A stretch of 64,000 bases of DNA, taken from positions 1 through 64,000 of the forward strand of contig CAVZPO010000010.1 in NCBI GenBank assembly GCA_963777165.1, given 5' to 3'. Below are positions 16,585 to 26,263 of this stretch, piece by piece. A model generated the notes under the pieces. It saw only the letters and a program-made list of their open reading frames with translations, was not told the DNA's origin and did not search any database. Numbering within the stretch: the stretch's first letter is position 1; each line of letters begins with the position of its first letter. The translations under genes were made by a program, and so were the position numbers. Source of the stretch: DYJB01 sp963777165. Lineage in GTDB: Bacteria > Chloroflexota > Anaerolineae > Anaerolineales > E44-bin32.

Positions 16585-17778
16585 ATTGGCAGCAGAATAC
16601 GATAAGTAGGTCGGTAAGTCAAGGGCGATAAGGACAGTGACCTCCAAGGTTGGAATCCGGATCGTTCTGACCTGTTCGGTGAGACGGCCGCAGCCTTGCC
16701 TCGCCCTCCTTCCCGGCAGGCTGCCGTGGGCCATCGTCACAAGCGCTGGCGGTTGGCCGGAGCCTACCTCATTCGCCGCGCGTACCACGCACCGAACGCC
16801 GAGACCGGCGAAGGCGAAGACCAGGTCGCGAGCACGAATCAGCAGGCCAAGCCCCAAACCCTCGGCGCGACTGTATCCCAGCGCAGCCAGGGCCAGCGCC
16901 TGGCTGGTCTCCAGCGCCCCGAACCCTCCGGGTACCGGCACGAGAAGCGCCAGGCGGCCGGCGGTGATCCCACCGATCGTTTGCATCAGATCAAGGTGAA
17001 CATCCAGGAACGACAGCATCAATCCGTACTCGAAGACGATCGCCAACCAGCCAACGAGCGATAGGCCCATTGCGGAGGCCAACCCCTCGGGCCGTTCCCG
17101 GCAGAAGGTGATGATCTGCTCTTCGGTCGCCTCCACCCAGCCCACCACGCGCGCCCATCCGATCGACCTTCGGATCGTCGGGATCGGCACCCAGCGCAAG
17201 AGCCCGGTCACGGGTTTGCGGCCGGTCAACGCCGCCGCCAGGAACAACAGTGGGATGAACAGCAGCGCCGCCGCGACGAAGCCAAGCCATCGGCCGCCTT
17301 CGTCCGGGATCAACCGCAGCCTCAAAGACAGGACGACCCCGAAGGCCAGGAAGGTGAAGTTGCCGAGCAGCTCGACGGCACGGTCGATGATCACCGCGGC
17401 GGTCGCGTCCGGAGTCGGCACGGCATGCCGGCGGTGGCACAGGGCGATCTGCAGCGGTTCGCCTCCGAACTGCGTTCCGGGCGTCAGGTAGCTCAGAGCG
17501 AAACCGGCCAGCCGGTAGGTGGACAGCCGGATCAGTGGGATACGGTGCCCCTGCGCCCTCAGGATGACCCACCAGCGCAGCGTGAAGACGTAGGTAATCC
17601 CGATGTTCACGCACAACAGGACGACGATCTCGCCGACCGTCAAGCGTCGGAGCGCGCCGGCGATCTCGGCCAGGGGGATGCCTCGCACGACCCAGGCCAC
17701 GGCCACCACGACGAGCACGATCGCAGCGATTTGCAGCAGACGTCGTGCCGCCGGCACACGCGCGCCGGGCTCAGTCAC
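16504..17778 (-). CDS. Flippase-like membrane protein of the LPG-synthase TM (UPF0104) family; true 3' end uncertain
   Basis: About 350-424 residues with roughly eight membrane spans in the arrangement of the lysylphosphatidylglycerol synthase transmembrane domain. Landmarks are LAGFALSYLTPGTQFGGEPL near residue 95 and PVPGGFGALETSQALALA near residue 290. Such proteins occur with lipid and glycan genes, and here it overlaps the CDP-alcohol phosphatidyltransferase gene by eight bases. The frame stays open through the arg promoter and leader to 16504, but after about 16760 the residues look non-membrane and atypical. The natural stop is probably earlier and hidden by an indel. Confidence 0.75.
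   Translation of the reverse strand: MTEPGARVPAARRLLQIAAIVLVVVAVAWVVRGIPLAEIAGALRRLTVGEIVVLLCVNIGITYVFTLRWWVILRAQGHRIPLIRLSTYRLAGFALSYLTPGTQFGGEPLQIALCHRRHAVPTPDATAAVIIDRAVELLGNFTFLAFGVVLSLRLRLIPDEGGRWLGFVAAALLFIPLLFLAAALTGRKPVTGLLRWVPIPTIRRSIGWARVVGWVEATEEQIITFCRERPEGLASAMGLSLVGWLAIVFEYGLMLSFLDVHLDLMQTIGGITAGRLALLVPVPGGFGALETSQALALAALGYSRAEGLGLGLLIRARDLVFAFAGLGVRCVVRAANEVGSGQPPALVTMAHGSLPGRRARQGCGRLTEQVRTIRIPTLEVTVLIALDLPTYLSYSAANMSGNLRSCLRFRRPRQMLVWRLRLSG
16594..16622 (-). promoter_or_regulatory. Promoter of the argG leader
   Basis: On the minus strand TTGACT (16622-16617) and TATTCT (16599-16594) are separated by 17 bases. The expected start near 16587 is only a few bases before the leader-peptide ATG. 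The -35 hexamer is identical to that of the fur-cbiM promoter in this window. Confidence 0.7.
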
Positions 17779-18938
17779 TGCGCCCTCCGGCGCGCGTGCG
17801 CAGCAGCGTCTCCTCCGGCTTCCACAGAGATGCCGCGCCGGTCCCCAGGATCAGGATCCCGATCGCCAGGCCGAGGGAGACGCCGCGCAAGGGGCTGAGG
17901 CCGTCCGCGTAGGCACCCAGTGCGAGAGGCGCGATCAGGCCGACGGACGCCAAACGCCCGACGAACCCCACGGAGATGCAGGCTCCCGTCAAAACCTGCA
18001 CCCCGATGAGGGTCGCCTGCGCCGCGTGCCCCCAGGCCGTCGCTGTGGCGAGCATGTCCGCAGTCAGCAACGCCAGCGCGCCCGCCAGCGCCAGACGCAA
18101 GACGGGAGGCAGCCAATGCAGAACCAGGCGCTTGAAGCGCGTGCGCCAGGCCGTGTAGGCATCGGATTGAGGATCGAGCACGCCGCTGACGACCAGCCAA
18201 TCGCGGCCGAATGAGAAGGCGAAGGGTACGGCGAATAGCGCCGCGGCGAGGGTCGCCACCGAAGGCAGCACGACCGGCCAGAGGGCAGCACTGATGAAGG
18301 CCATCGTCAGCCCGGCGATCGGCCGGCGACTGACGCTCTCGGGCAGAGGTCGGGGTTTCCGACCGGTGCGTTCGAGAACCCACAGGCCGAACACGAAGGC
18401 ATAGCGCGCCAGCCCGAAGGGCAGGAACCAGAGCGGCAGCTGACCGATGTGGATGGCGACGCCCACGCCGACCAGCAGCCCGAGGGCGTCGAACTCCATG
18501 TCGATCGCTTCCCCGAGGCGCGTGGCATGATGGCTGATGCGTGCCAGGTAGCCATCGAAGTAGTCTGCGAGGTCGGCCGCCATGTAGAGTGCCGCCGGCG
18601 CCCAGGCCAGCCGCGCCACCCGGCCATGGGACGACCAGGAATCCGGCAAGCATGGCCAGCAGGACGCCGCGGGCCAGCGTTAGCGAGTTGCCCGGACCGA
18701 GCTCGGGAAGCAGGCTGGTTTCGCCGGCCCGGAGGTTGAGCCGCAGTCTCGGCCTCACGAACGCCAGTTGATAACCGAACACAATTACCGCCGCAGCCAG
18801 CCAGCGCAAGGTTAGCGCCGCGCCAAGTTGACCAAGGAGGAGGCCGGCGCCTCCCAGCATCCCGGCGACGCCAAGGCAAGCCGTGGACAGCCAGCGGCGC
18901 TGCAAGGATCGAAGGGCAGTGGAGTCAGCGATGAGCAT
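17771..18938 (-). CDS. CDP-alcohol phosphatidyltransferase family membrane enzyme, one apparent frameshift
   Basis: About 388 residues. It contains the family signature D-G-x2-A-R-x8-G-x3-D-x3-D in full: DYFDGYLAR, then eight residues, GEAIDMEFD. The metal-binding aspartates that displace CMP are therefore intact. Around it are several membrane spans, more than in PgsA or PssA, and the C-terminal half (about residues 200-388) is a further hydrophobic region. The frame shifts near 18620, just before the signature. The polar alcohol it uses cannot be told. The neighbouring flippase-like gene points to a membrane-lipid role. Confidence 0.82.
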
Positions 18939-19250
18939 GCGAGGTCGCGACGCGCTCGCCCGATGGGACTCGACCGGCGCGTGCCACGGCTTTCATTCTA
19001 TCGGAGGAACCACGCCCCGATCCGTCGCGGTCGAAGAACTCGGCGATGCGCTGGATGACCTCGACCCGCGACGGATCCGTCTCGCCATCCACAGAGCTTT
19101 AGCCGTGGCCGGCGTGCTCGACCAGGAGCAAGGTGACCGGTACCCCGGCGGCGGTCATCCGGTCCGAGAGAGTCTGAGCCTGGTCAGGTGGCAGGAAGCA
19201 GGTCTTCCGTTCCCTGAGTGATAAGGAAGGCAGACGCTCCGGTGTGGACG
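18925..19250 (-). pseudogene. C-terminal fragment of an alpha/beta hydrolase (dienelactone hydrolase / S9 peptidase type)
   Basis: Read on the minus strand with shifts near 19190 and 19095, this stretch gives GASAFLITQGTEDLL, PPDQAQTLSDRMTAAG, VPVTLLLVEHAGHG and then TDPSRVEVIQRIAEFFDRD. This is the end of a serine-hydrolase fold, including the late active-site Asp region (GTED) and the His (HAGHG). No convincing upstream half with a GxSxG motif follows at higher coordinates, so the gene is either truncated or badly disrupted. It overlaps the start of the phosphatidyltransferase gene by a few bases. Confidence 0.55.
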
Positions 19251-19610
19251 CAGGTCACCGGCATCACGCTCGCCACGCCGGTGACCCAGGTCTGTCAGTG
19301 GCACTGCAAGCGAGACCTGGAGCGGGAAGCGCCGCCGAACCACAAGTGCTCTTGCCCCCGGGCAGATCCGACGAGACGCGGTGGCATACGAGTCTTGGCA
19401 ACCCCAGCGGAGATTGCCGCGCTCCACATAGGCTCATATGCGCCGGATTTCACAAGCCATCAGACAACCAAGAGGGCAAAGGTCAAATTCGGATGAGTTA
19501 CTCGACCAACGCATGACTTTCCCCACTGGGTGCTCTGGGTGCATGACAGGCATGATTTGGTGTAGCCCCGCGCAGGGGGCGACGCCTAAGGAGAATGCGA
19601 TGGAGCGGGC
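19251..19610. other. Spacer upstream of the Wood-Ljungdahl cluster
   Basis: No gene recognised. It carries a possible Shine-Dalgarno (GGAG, 19604-19607) for the next gene, but I see no strong promoter hexamer pair on the plus strand. It may contain the decayed 5' part of the hydrolase fragment. Confidence 0.4.
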
Positions 19611-20411
19611 ATGAGGGACCCGTCTACCAGCGTCCCTGCTCTCCGCCTCCTGGCCGTCAGCCAGGGAGTGTGGGGAGAGCGGATCGCTTCGAATATCCAT
19701 GCCCACGCTCCGGCCGAGTGGCACGTCGAGAGGTGGACGGCCCCGCGCGTCATTCCTCCCGTCGTCGACTACCCTGAGGACTACCTGCCAGGCGGCTTCG
19801 CGGCGGCCGATCTGATCGTGTCACTGGGTGAGACGGCCGGCCTGGCGCAGTTGATCCCGGACATCGTGCGCATGGCCGGTGCCAAGGCAGTCGTCGCCCC
19901 GGTCGACTTCAACGAGGCGCTGCCTCCGGGGCTGATCCGCCAACTCACGCGCTGGGTCGAGCAGCAAGGCGCGGTCATCGTCTTCCCCAAGCCGTTCTGC
20001 TCGCTGACGCCGACGACCTACAACCGCACCCCATTGGTGCAGACCTACGATCAGCCGTTGATCCGCGCCTTCGCCGAGCACTTCGGTCGGCCGGCGTTCG
20101 AGATCCAGGTGTCCGACCGGCGGATCACCGAGGTCCGGGTGAAGCGCGATGCGGCCTGCGGCTGCGCCCGGCACGTGGCCGAAGGATTGATCGGACTGCA
20201 GGTGGATGAGGCCGTCGAGGCGGCAGGAATGCTGCATCACCACTTCCCGTGCCTGGCGAGCATGAACACAGACTCGGATTATCACGACACGCTGATGCAC
20301 GTTTCGGGTGACGAATTGCGGGACGCGGTGAAGGACGAACTGCGTCCCTTCCTGACACCCGTTCCCTATTTGCGGCCCGAGGGCCGCGTGGACGCATCTA
20401 ACCAGGCGTAA
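19611..20411 (+). CDS. DUF166-like protein at the head of the CODH/ACS cluster
   Basis: A 266-residue cytoplasmic protein that I place in the DUF166 family of anaerobes by its pattern, without a search. Seen: LLAVSQGVWGERIA at the N-terminus, DLIVSLGETAGLAQLIPDIV, KPFCSLTP near residue 126, and a Cys/His-rich segment KRDAACGCARHVAEGLIG followed by AGMLHHHFPCLASM. The Cys residues (about 127, 180, 182 and 219) could bind metal or a cluster. It precedes the HMA-like gene by 13 bases and cooS by about 425, so it is probably co-transcribed with them. A link to CODH/ACS assembly is inference. Confidence 0.65.
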   Translation: MRDPSTSVPALRLLAVSQGVWGERIASNIHAHAPAEWHVERWTAPRVIPPVVDYPEDYLPGGFAAADLIVSLGETAGLAQLIPDIVRMAGAKAVVAPVDFNEALPPGLIRQLTRWVEQQGAVIVFPKPFCSLTPTTYNRTPLVQTYDQPLIRAFAEHFGRPAFEIQVSDRRITEVRVKRDAACGCARHVAEGLIGLQVDEAVEAAGMLHHHFPCLASMNTDSDYHDTLMHVSGDELRDAVKDELRPFLTPVPYLRPEGRVDASNQA

Positions 20412-20424
20412 GGAGAGAAGCGAG

Positions 20425-20809
20425 ATGGAGAAGCTCGTGCTGACCATCCCGACCCTGTATGGCGATCACCACACGACGGCGGTGCGTCGACTCCTGGGAG
20501 ACGCTGCCCGGGGTGGGCGATCTGCTGGTCAGCGCTGCTTATCACCAGGTCTCGCTGACTTACGACGCCGGAAAGACCCCGCTCCAGGCGATCGAGAAGA
20601 CGCTCACCGACCAGGGCTACGCCCCGGGCGAAGGAGAGCTGACCTTCCCGATTCAGACGACGTTCGCCGAGGAGGCGACCCGCCATACGGCCAGCATTTC
20701 CGGAACCGGATCCTCGCTGGCGTTCGCCGAAGTCACCCATGTCGTGCAGGGCCGCCCGTTGTGGCCGTGCCCCGGTTTCGATCCGCGTACCCCCCATACC
20801 CCTAATTGA
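20425..20809 (+). CDS. HMA-like ferredoxin-fold protein lacking the CxxC motif, one apparent frameshift
   Basis: About 127 residues. The first 70 follow the heavy-metal-associated beta-alpha-beta pattern: MEKLVLTIPTLYGDHHTTAV, then after a +1 shift near 20494 ETLPGVGDLLVSAAYHQVSL and DAGKTPLQAIEKTL. The MxCxxC metal loop is replaced by YGDHHTT, so two histidines sit where Cu/Zn chaperones have cysteines. The C-terminal tail is unique. It lies directly before cooS, whose C-cluster needs nickel, so a nickel-handling role is attractive but unproven. Confidence 0.65.
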
Positions 20810-20835
20810 GATCGGTTGTCAAAGGAGAGATCGCG

Positions 20836-22758
20836 ATGCCTGACGAGAGGAAGAAGAAGCAACGCACACCCCAGGAGCGCTCGCTGGATCCGGCAGCCCA
20901 GGAGATGCTGATCCGGGCGGACGAACTGGGCCTGGGCACGGCGTTCTCGCGCGCCGAGCAGATGGCCCCCTGCCCGATCGGCGCCGACGGTTCGTGCTGC
21001 CGGCTGTGCTTCATGGGTCCCTGCCGCCTGGTCAAGGATGGCCAGACCGGCGTGTGCGGGGCGACGATCGAAACGATCACCGCCCGCAACTTCGCCCGCG
21101 CCGATCGCCGCCGGCTCGGCCGCCCACTCGGACCACGGCCGCGACCTGGCGCTCACCCTGCTGGCCGTCGCCAAGGGCGAAGCCCCGGGCTACACCATCC
21201 GCGATCCGTTCAAGCTTCAGCGCCGTGGCCGCCGAGCTCAAGATCCCGACCGAAGGCCGGCCGGTCGGCGACATCGCCCTCGACGTGGCCGAACCTGTCC
21301 TGGCGCAGTTCGGCCAGCAGACGGGCGAGGTCGTTCACGATCGAGCGCGCCCCGAAAGCGCGCAAGGCGCTGTGGCGCGAGCAGAAGCTGCGCGCCGCGC
21401 GGCATCGACCGCGAGATCGTCGACGTGCTGCACCGCACGCACATGGGCGACGATCAGGACGCCGGAGCACATCTCTGCACCAGGCGCTGCGCGCGCGCCC
21501 TGGGCGACGGCTGGGGCGGCTCGATGATCGCCACCGACCTTTCGGACATCCTGTTCGGCACCCCCAGCCCGCTGGTTTCCCAGGTCAACCTGGGTGTGCT
21601 GCGAGGACGACGAGGTCAACATCGTCGTGCACGGGCACGAGCCGACGCTCTCGGAGATGATCCTGGCGGCGACCACCGATCCCGAGCTGATCGCCTACGC
21701 CCAGAGCAAGGGCGCCAAGGGCATCAACCTGTGCGGCATCTGCTGCACCAGCAACGAGACGCTGATGCGCCAGGGCGTCCCGTCGGCCGGCAACTTCCTG
21801 CACCAGGAGCTGGCGATCATCACCGGCGCCGTCGAGGCGATGGTGGTCGACGTGCAGTGCATCATGCAGGCCCTGCCCGACCTGGCCAAGCAAGTTCCAC
21901 ACCAAGGTCATCACCACCTCGCCCAAGGTCAAGATCAGCCGGCGCGACGCACATCGAGTTCGACGAGCACCACGCCCCCGAGATCGCCAAGGCAGATCGT
22001 GCGCCGCGGCCATCGACAACTACCCCAACCGCGGCGAGGTCCACATCCCGGACGTGATCGTCGCGACGTCGTCCCGGGCTTCTCGCACGAGTACATCAAC
22101 TACATGCTCGGCGGCTCGTTCCGCTCGTCCTTCCGCCCGCTGAACGACGCCATCATGTCCGGGCGGATCCGCGGCGTGGTCGGCCAACGTGGGCTGCAAC
22201 AACCCGCGCACCACCCAGGACGCCACCCACGACTACCTGGTGCGCGAGCTGCTCAAGAACGACGTGCTGATGGTCGAGACCGGCTGCGGCGCCATCGCCA
22301 GCGGCAAGTACGGCTTCCTGCTGGGCGAGGCGGCGCATGGAGTGGGCCGGCCCCGGCCTGCGCGAAGTGTGCGAGGCGACCGGCATGCCGCCCGTCCTGC
22401 ACATGGGCTCGTGCGTCGACAACACCCGCATCCTGACCGTGCTGACGCAGATGGCGCAACGAAGGCGGGCTGGGCGACGACATCTAGCGACATCCCGGCC
22501 GTGGGCATCGCGCCCGGAGTGGATGAGCGAGAAGGCCCTGGCCATCGCCACCTACTGCGCCGCCTCCGGCGCCTACGTCATCATGGGCGTCAAGAACCCG
22601 GTCGAGGGCAGCGACGGTGGTGACGCGACATCCTGAGCGACGGCTGGGAGGAGAAGGTCGGCGGCAAGATCGAGTTCGTGGTCGAACCCGAGGAGATGGT
22701 CCGCCGGACCCTGGAGCACATCGACAAGAAGCGCGCCGCGCTCAAGCTGCCGGCCTAG
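20836..22758 (+). CDS. cooS: Carbon monoxide dehydrogenase catalytic subunit, heavily frame-disrupted as written
   Basis: Ni-Fe CODH, which interconverts CO2 and CO and supplies CO to acetyl-CoA synthase. Cluster B/D cysteines are at residues 46, 54, 55, 58, 63 and 74 (CPIGADGSCCRLCFMGPC). Read across breaks, all C-cluster landmarks appear in order: VHGHEP, GICCTSNE, VVDVQCIMQ, VGCNNPR, ETGCGAIASGK and HMGSCVDNTR. About twenty net +1 disruptions lie between 21105 and 22625, by far the densest in the window, yet no motif is lost; this points to sequence error rather than decay. The frame ends at TAG 22756-22758, but 35 coding-like codons follow in frame up to a TGA at 22866. Confidence 0.9.
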
Positions 22759-22876
22759 GACCCGAAGCGCTTCGGCCGCAGCGGCGACGCACGCATCCAC
22801 GAGCTGGAACTGCTCAGCCCGGAGGCGCGTGCCGAAGCCCTGTACGGCGCGCCGGCAGGGGACTGAGGAGCCAACC

Positions 22877-25162
22877 ATGTCACGCTACATCGCAACCCGC
22901 GCCATTCGCGGCGCCAACGCCGTCGTCCACGAAGCCGAGCAGATGCTCGAACGCGCCCTGGAGGAGAAGGGCGCCGAGACGCCGGTCTCCTTCCCCAACA
23001 CGGCCTACTATCTGCCGATGATCCTGGGCATGACCGGCGCCGAGGTCAGCAAGCTCGGCGATCTGACGCCGGCGCTCGAGCAGGCCACGGGCGCTGCTGC
23101 ACCCCGTCCCGGCCGACCGGCGCTGGACGCCCTACCTGGGCGAGACGCTCGACAGCGGCATGGCCACGCTGATCGCCGAAGAGGTGATCATGGCTCTGCG
23201 CTTCGTCTACGGGCAGCAGCCCGAGCCCTGCCCGGGCTTCCACCTGGCCGGCGGCACGGCCTTCACCAGCCCACGAACGGCAGGCGAACGGCAGCGGGCA
23301 CCTCAACGGCCCGATCGACGACATCCAGCTGCGCTCGTGGGGCATCCAGCTGGTGGACGGCCGCATGCCCGGCTTCGCCGCCATCGTCGGCTGCGCCAAG
23401 TCGAACGCCGTGGCGGTCAAGATCGTGCGCGAGCTGCAGCGGCGCAATATCCTGACCTTCCTGTGCGGCAACGTCAACGGGCGCAGCATCATCCACCAGC
23501 TGCAGGAAGAGGGCGTCGAGCTCGGCTACGACACCTACACCGTGCCCTTCGGCACCGACACCATCTCGCGCCATCTACGCCCTGGGCTTCGCCGTGCGCT
23601 CGGCGCTGACCTTCGGCGGCATGAAGGGCGGCCAGGCGCGCGACATCCTGCTCTACAACAAGAACCGCGTCTTCGCCTTCGTGCTGGCCCTGGGCGAGGT
23701 CGACGACCTGAAGTACGCCACCGCTGCCGGCGCCATCAACTTCGGCTTCCCGGTCATCGCCGACACGATCATCCCGGAGATCCTGCCCACCGGCGTCACC
23801 ACCTACGAGCACGTGGTCTCGATGCCGTTCAACGAGATCGAGGGCAAGGACGACCTGGAGCGGGCCGAGAAGCTGGTGCAGAAGTGCATCGAGGTGCGCG
23901 GCGTCAAGGTCAAGATCACCGAGGTCCCCATCCCGGTGCCCTACGGCTCGGCCTTCGAGGGCGAGGTCGTGCGCAAGAACGACATGCGCGTCGAGTTCGG
24001 CGGCAAGAAGAGCCGCGCCTTCGAGTACCTGTGCATGGCGCGACCTGGACAAGGTCGAGGACGGCAAGATCGAGATCGTCGGCCCGACCTTCGACGACGT
24101 CGAGCCGCAGGGCGCCATGGACCTGGGCATCCTGGTCCAGGTCGCCGGGCGCAAGATGGAGAAGGACTTCGAGCCGGTGCTCGAGCGCCAGATCCACTAC
24201 TTCATCAACGGCGCCTCGGGCATCCAGCACATCGGCCAGCGCGATATCGCCTGGATCCGCATCAGCACCGCCGCCACCGAGAAGGGCTTCAACCTGAAGC
24301 ACTTCGGCGAGATCCTGCACGCCCGCTACCACGCCGACTTCGGCAGCATCGTCGACAAGGTGCAGGTGACGATCGTCACCGACCCGCAAGCTGCACACCG
24401 AATGGCTGGAGCAAGGCCCGCGCGGCGTACGACGAGCGCAACGTGCGCATCGGCTCGATGACCGACGAGAGCGTCGACACGTTCTACTCCTGCACGCTGT
24501 GCCAGTCGTTCGCCCCGAACCACGTGTGCATCGTCAGCCCCGAACGCCTGGGGCTGTGCGGCGCCTACAACTGGCTGGACTGCAAGGCCTCCAACCAGAT
24601 CAACCCCACCGGGCCCAACCAGCCGATCCGCAAAGGTGCCAACACCGACAGCACCAAGGGCTACTTCGTCGGCGTCAACGACTTCGCCAATCAGGCCAGC
24701 CACCAGCAGGTCACGGAGGTCTCCATGTACTCGATCATGGAGAACCCGATGACCGCCTGCGGGTGCTTCGAGTGCATCGCCATGGTGATCCCGGAGGCCA
24801 ACGGGATCATGATCGTCAGCCGCGAGGACGTGAGCATGACGCCGGCCGGGATGACCTTCTCGACGCTGGCCGGCGTGGCCGGCGGCGGGCTTCAGACCCC
24901 GGGCGTCATGGGTCACGGCAAGTTCTACATCCTCAGCCCGAAGTTCATCTCCGCCGACGGCGGGTTCAAGCGCGTGGTGTGGATGTCGTCGGTGCTCAAG
25001 GAGCAGATGGCCGAACAGCTCAAGCTGGTGGCCGAGCGCGAGGGCGATCCGGACCTGATCGACAAGATCTGCGATGAGCGCATTGCGACCGACGTCGAAG
25101 GAACCGTCGCCTACGTCACGGAGAAACACCATCCGGCGCTCGAGATGCCGCCGATGATGTGA
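22877..25162 (+). CDS. acsB: Acetyl-CoA synthase (bacterial AcsB), several apparent frameshifts
   Basis: Acetyl-CoA synthase, which condenses CO, a methyl group from CFeSP and CoA. Start ATG 22877, GAGGAG upstream. Bacterial three-domain length (about 760 residues) with the CODH-contacting N-terminal domain, so it pairs with CooS in a complex. A-cluster ligands are all present: CTLC, NHVCIVSPERLGLCG and TACGCFEC. Six net +1 breaks (near 23092, 23272, 23575, 24039, 24389 and 24413) disrupt the first two thirds; from 24420 on the frame is intact. It ends about 130 bases before acsD, with an inverted repeat in the gap. Confidence 0.93.
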
Positions 25163-25178
25163 GACTGAGCTGTCAGCC

Positions 25179-25251
25179 ATCAGCGGTCAGCTTGGCGCCG
25201 TCCACCGAACCAGGTCGGCGTCTGGCTGAAGGCTGATAGCTGACCGCTGAT
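25179..25251. repeat. Inverted repeat between acsB and acsD
   Basis: ATCAGCGGTCAGCT (25179-25192) and its exact complement AGCTGACCGCTGAT (25238-25251) flank a 45-base loop. The arms resemble the AGCTGATCGCTGA-type intergenic repeats found dispersed in many bacterial genomes. In the acs message it would form a long hairpin that could set the acsB to acsD ratio. Confidence 0.75.
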
Positions 25252-25290
25252 CGCTGTCATCCGTCCGCACTTCGAAAGGGAGTTGTCCCT

Positions 25291-26253
25291 ATGGCAATCG
25301 AGATCCCGAAAGAGAAATGGTCCGGCAAAGTGCGTGAGATCACGCTGGGCGCCACGCGCGAGCAGGGGGGCACTCGGGCACGCACGGTCAGTGTGGGAGG
25401 TCAGGCCGCTCTACCCCATCACGCCTTCGAGGGCAGCATCCCGCACCCGCCCGCACTGGCGATCGAAGTGCACGACCGCAAACCGGCCGAGTGGTCACCG
25501 ATCCTGCTCCAGACATGGGGCGCGGTCATGGACGACCCCGGGGCGTGGGCCAAGGCGGCCGAAGAGGCCGGCGCCGAGCTGATCTACCTGACTTTGAGCG
25601 CCACGCTCGCCGATGGCCAGGCCAACACGGCCGCCAACGCCCGGGCCGTGGTTCGCAAGGTACTCAACTCGACCGGACTGCCCCTGGCGGTGATCGGCCC
25701 CGGACAAGCGGAGCTCGACAACGACCTGATCGTCGCCGCGGCCGAGGAAGGCAAGGGCGAGCGACTGCTGATCGGCATCTGCGAGGAGAAGAACTACCGC
25801 ACCCTCGTCGCCGCAGCGCTGGCCAACGACCACCTCGTCCAGTCCAAGACGCCGATGGACGTCAACCTGTCCAAACAGCTGGTCATCCTGATCCACGACA
25901 TGGGCCTGCCGCTGGAGCGCATCATCATCGACCCGACCACCGGCGCCCTGGGTTACGGGATCGAGTATGGCTACTCGGTGATGGAGCGTCTGCGCCTCGC
26001 CGCCCTGCAGGGCGATTCGATGACCCAGCAGCCGATGATCGTCACGCCGGGCGAAGAGGGCTGGAAGGTCAAGGAAGCCAAGGTAGGGGAGGGCGTCCCG
26101 GCGGCCTGGGGCGACTGGAACCGCCGCGCCCTCGAATGGGAGGCGCTGACCGCCAACGCCCTGGTGTACGCCGGAGCAGACGTTATCGTCCTGCGCCATC
26201 CAGACACCCTGCGCCGTCTGCGCAGTGTGATCGAAGCCCTGAGCGCGGCGTAG
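25291..26253 (+). CDS. acsD: Corrinoid iron-sulfur protein, small subunit
   Basis: A 320-residue TIM-barrel subunit of CFeSP (AcsD/CdhD), which with AcsC carries the methyl group on cobalamin from methyl-tetrahydrofolate to acetyl-CoA synthase. Seen: MAIEIPKEKWSGKVREITLG at the N-terminus (family-typical), FEGSIPHPPALAIEVHD, MDVNLSKQLVILIHDMGLPL and DPTTGALGYGIEYGYSVMER. The frame is intact, with AAAGGGAG ahead of the start. It is followed after ten bases by acsC, as expected for a heterodimer made in equal amounts. Confidence 0.94.
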   Translation: MAIEIPKEKWSGKVREITLGATREQGGTRARTVSVGGQAALPHHAFEGSIPHPPALAIEVHDRKPAEWSPILLQTWGAVMDDPGAWAKAAEEAGAELIYLTLSATLADGQANTAANARAVVRKVLNSTGLPLAVIGPGQAELDNDLIVAAAEEGKGERLLIGICEEKNYRTLVAAALANDHLVQSKTPMDVNLSKQLVILIHDMGLPLERIIIDPTTGALGYGIEYGYSVMERLRLAALQGDSMTQQPMIVTPGEEGWKVKEAKVGEGVPAAWGDWNRRALEWEALTANALVYAGADVIVLRHPDTLRRLRSVIEALSAA

Positions 26254-26263
26254 GAGGCCGATC

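Noticed and set aside
16372..16600. T-box leader ahead of argG
   Set aside because: No T-box consensus and the leader is too short; the four-segment peptide attenuator fits better.
20836..22758. Programmed +1 frameshifting or recoding as the cause of the cooS breaks
   Set aside because: About twenty sites with no common slippery motif or stop-codon context; neighbouring genes of the same operon need none. Sequence error explains it better.
22756..22758. UAG read as pyrrolysine in cooS
   Set aside because: No pyl genes in the window, CODH is not a pyrrolysine protein, and a single base error suffices.
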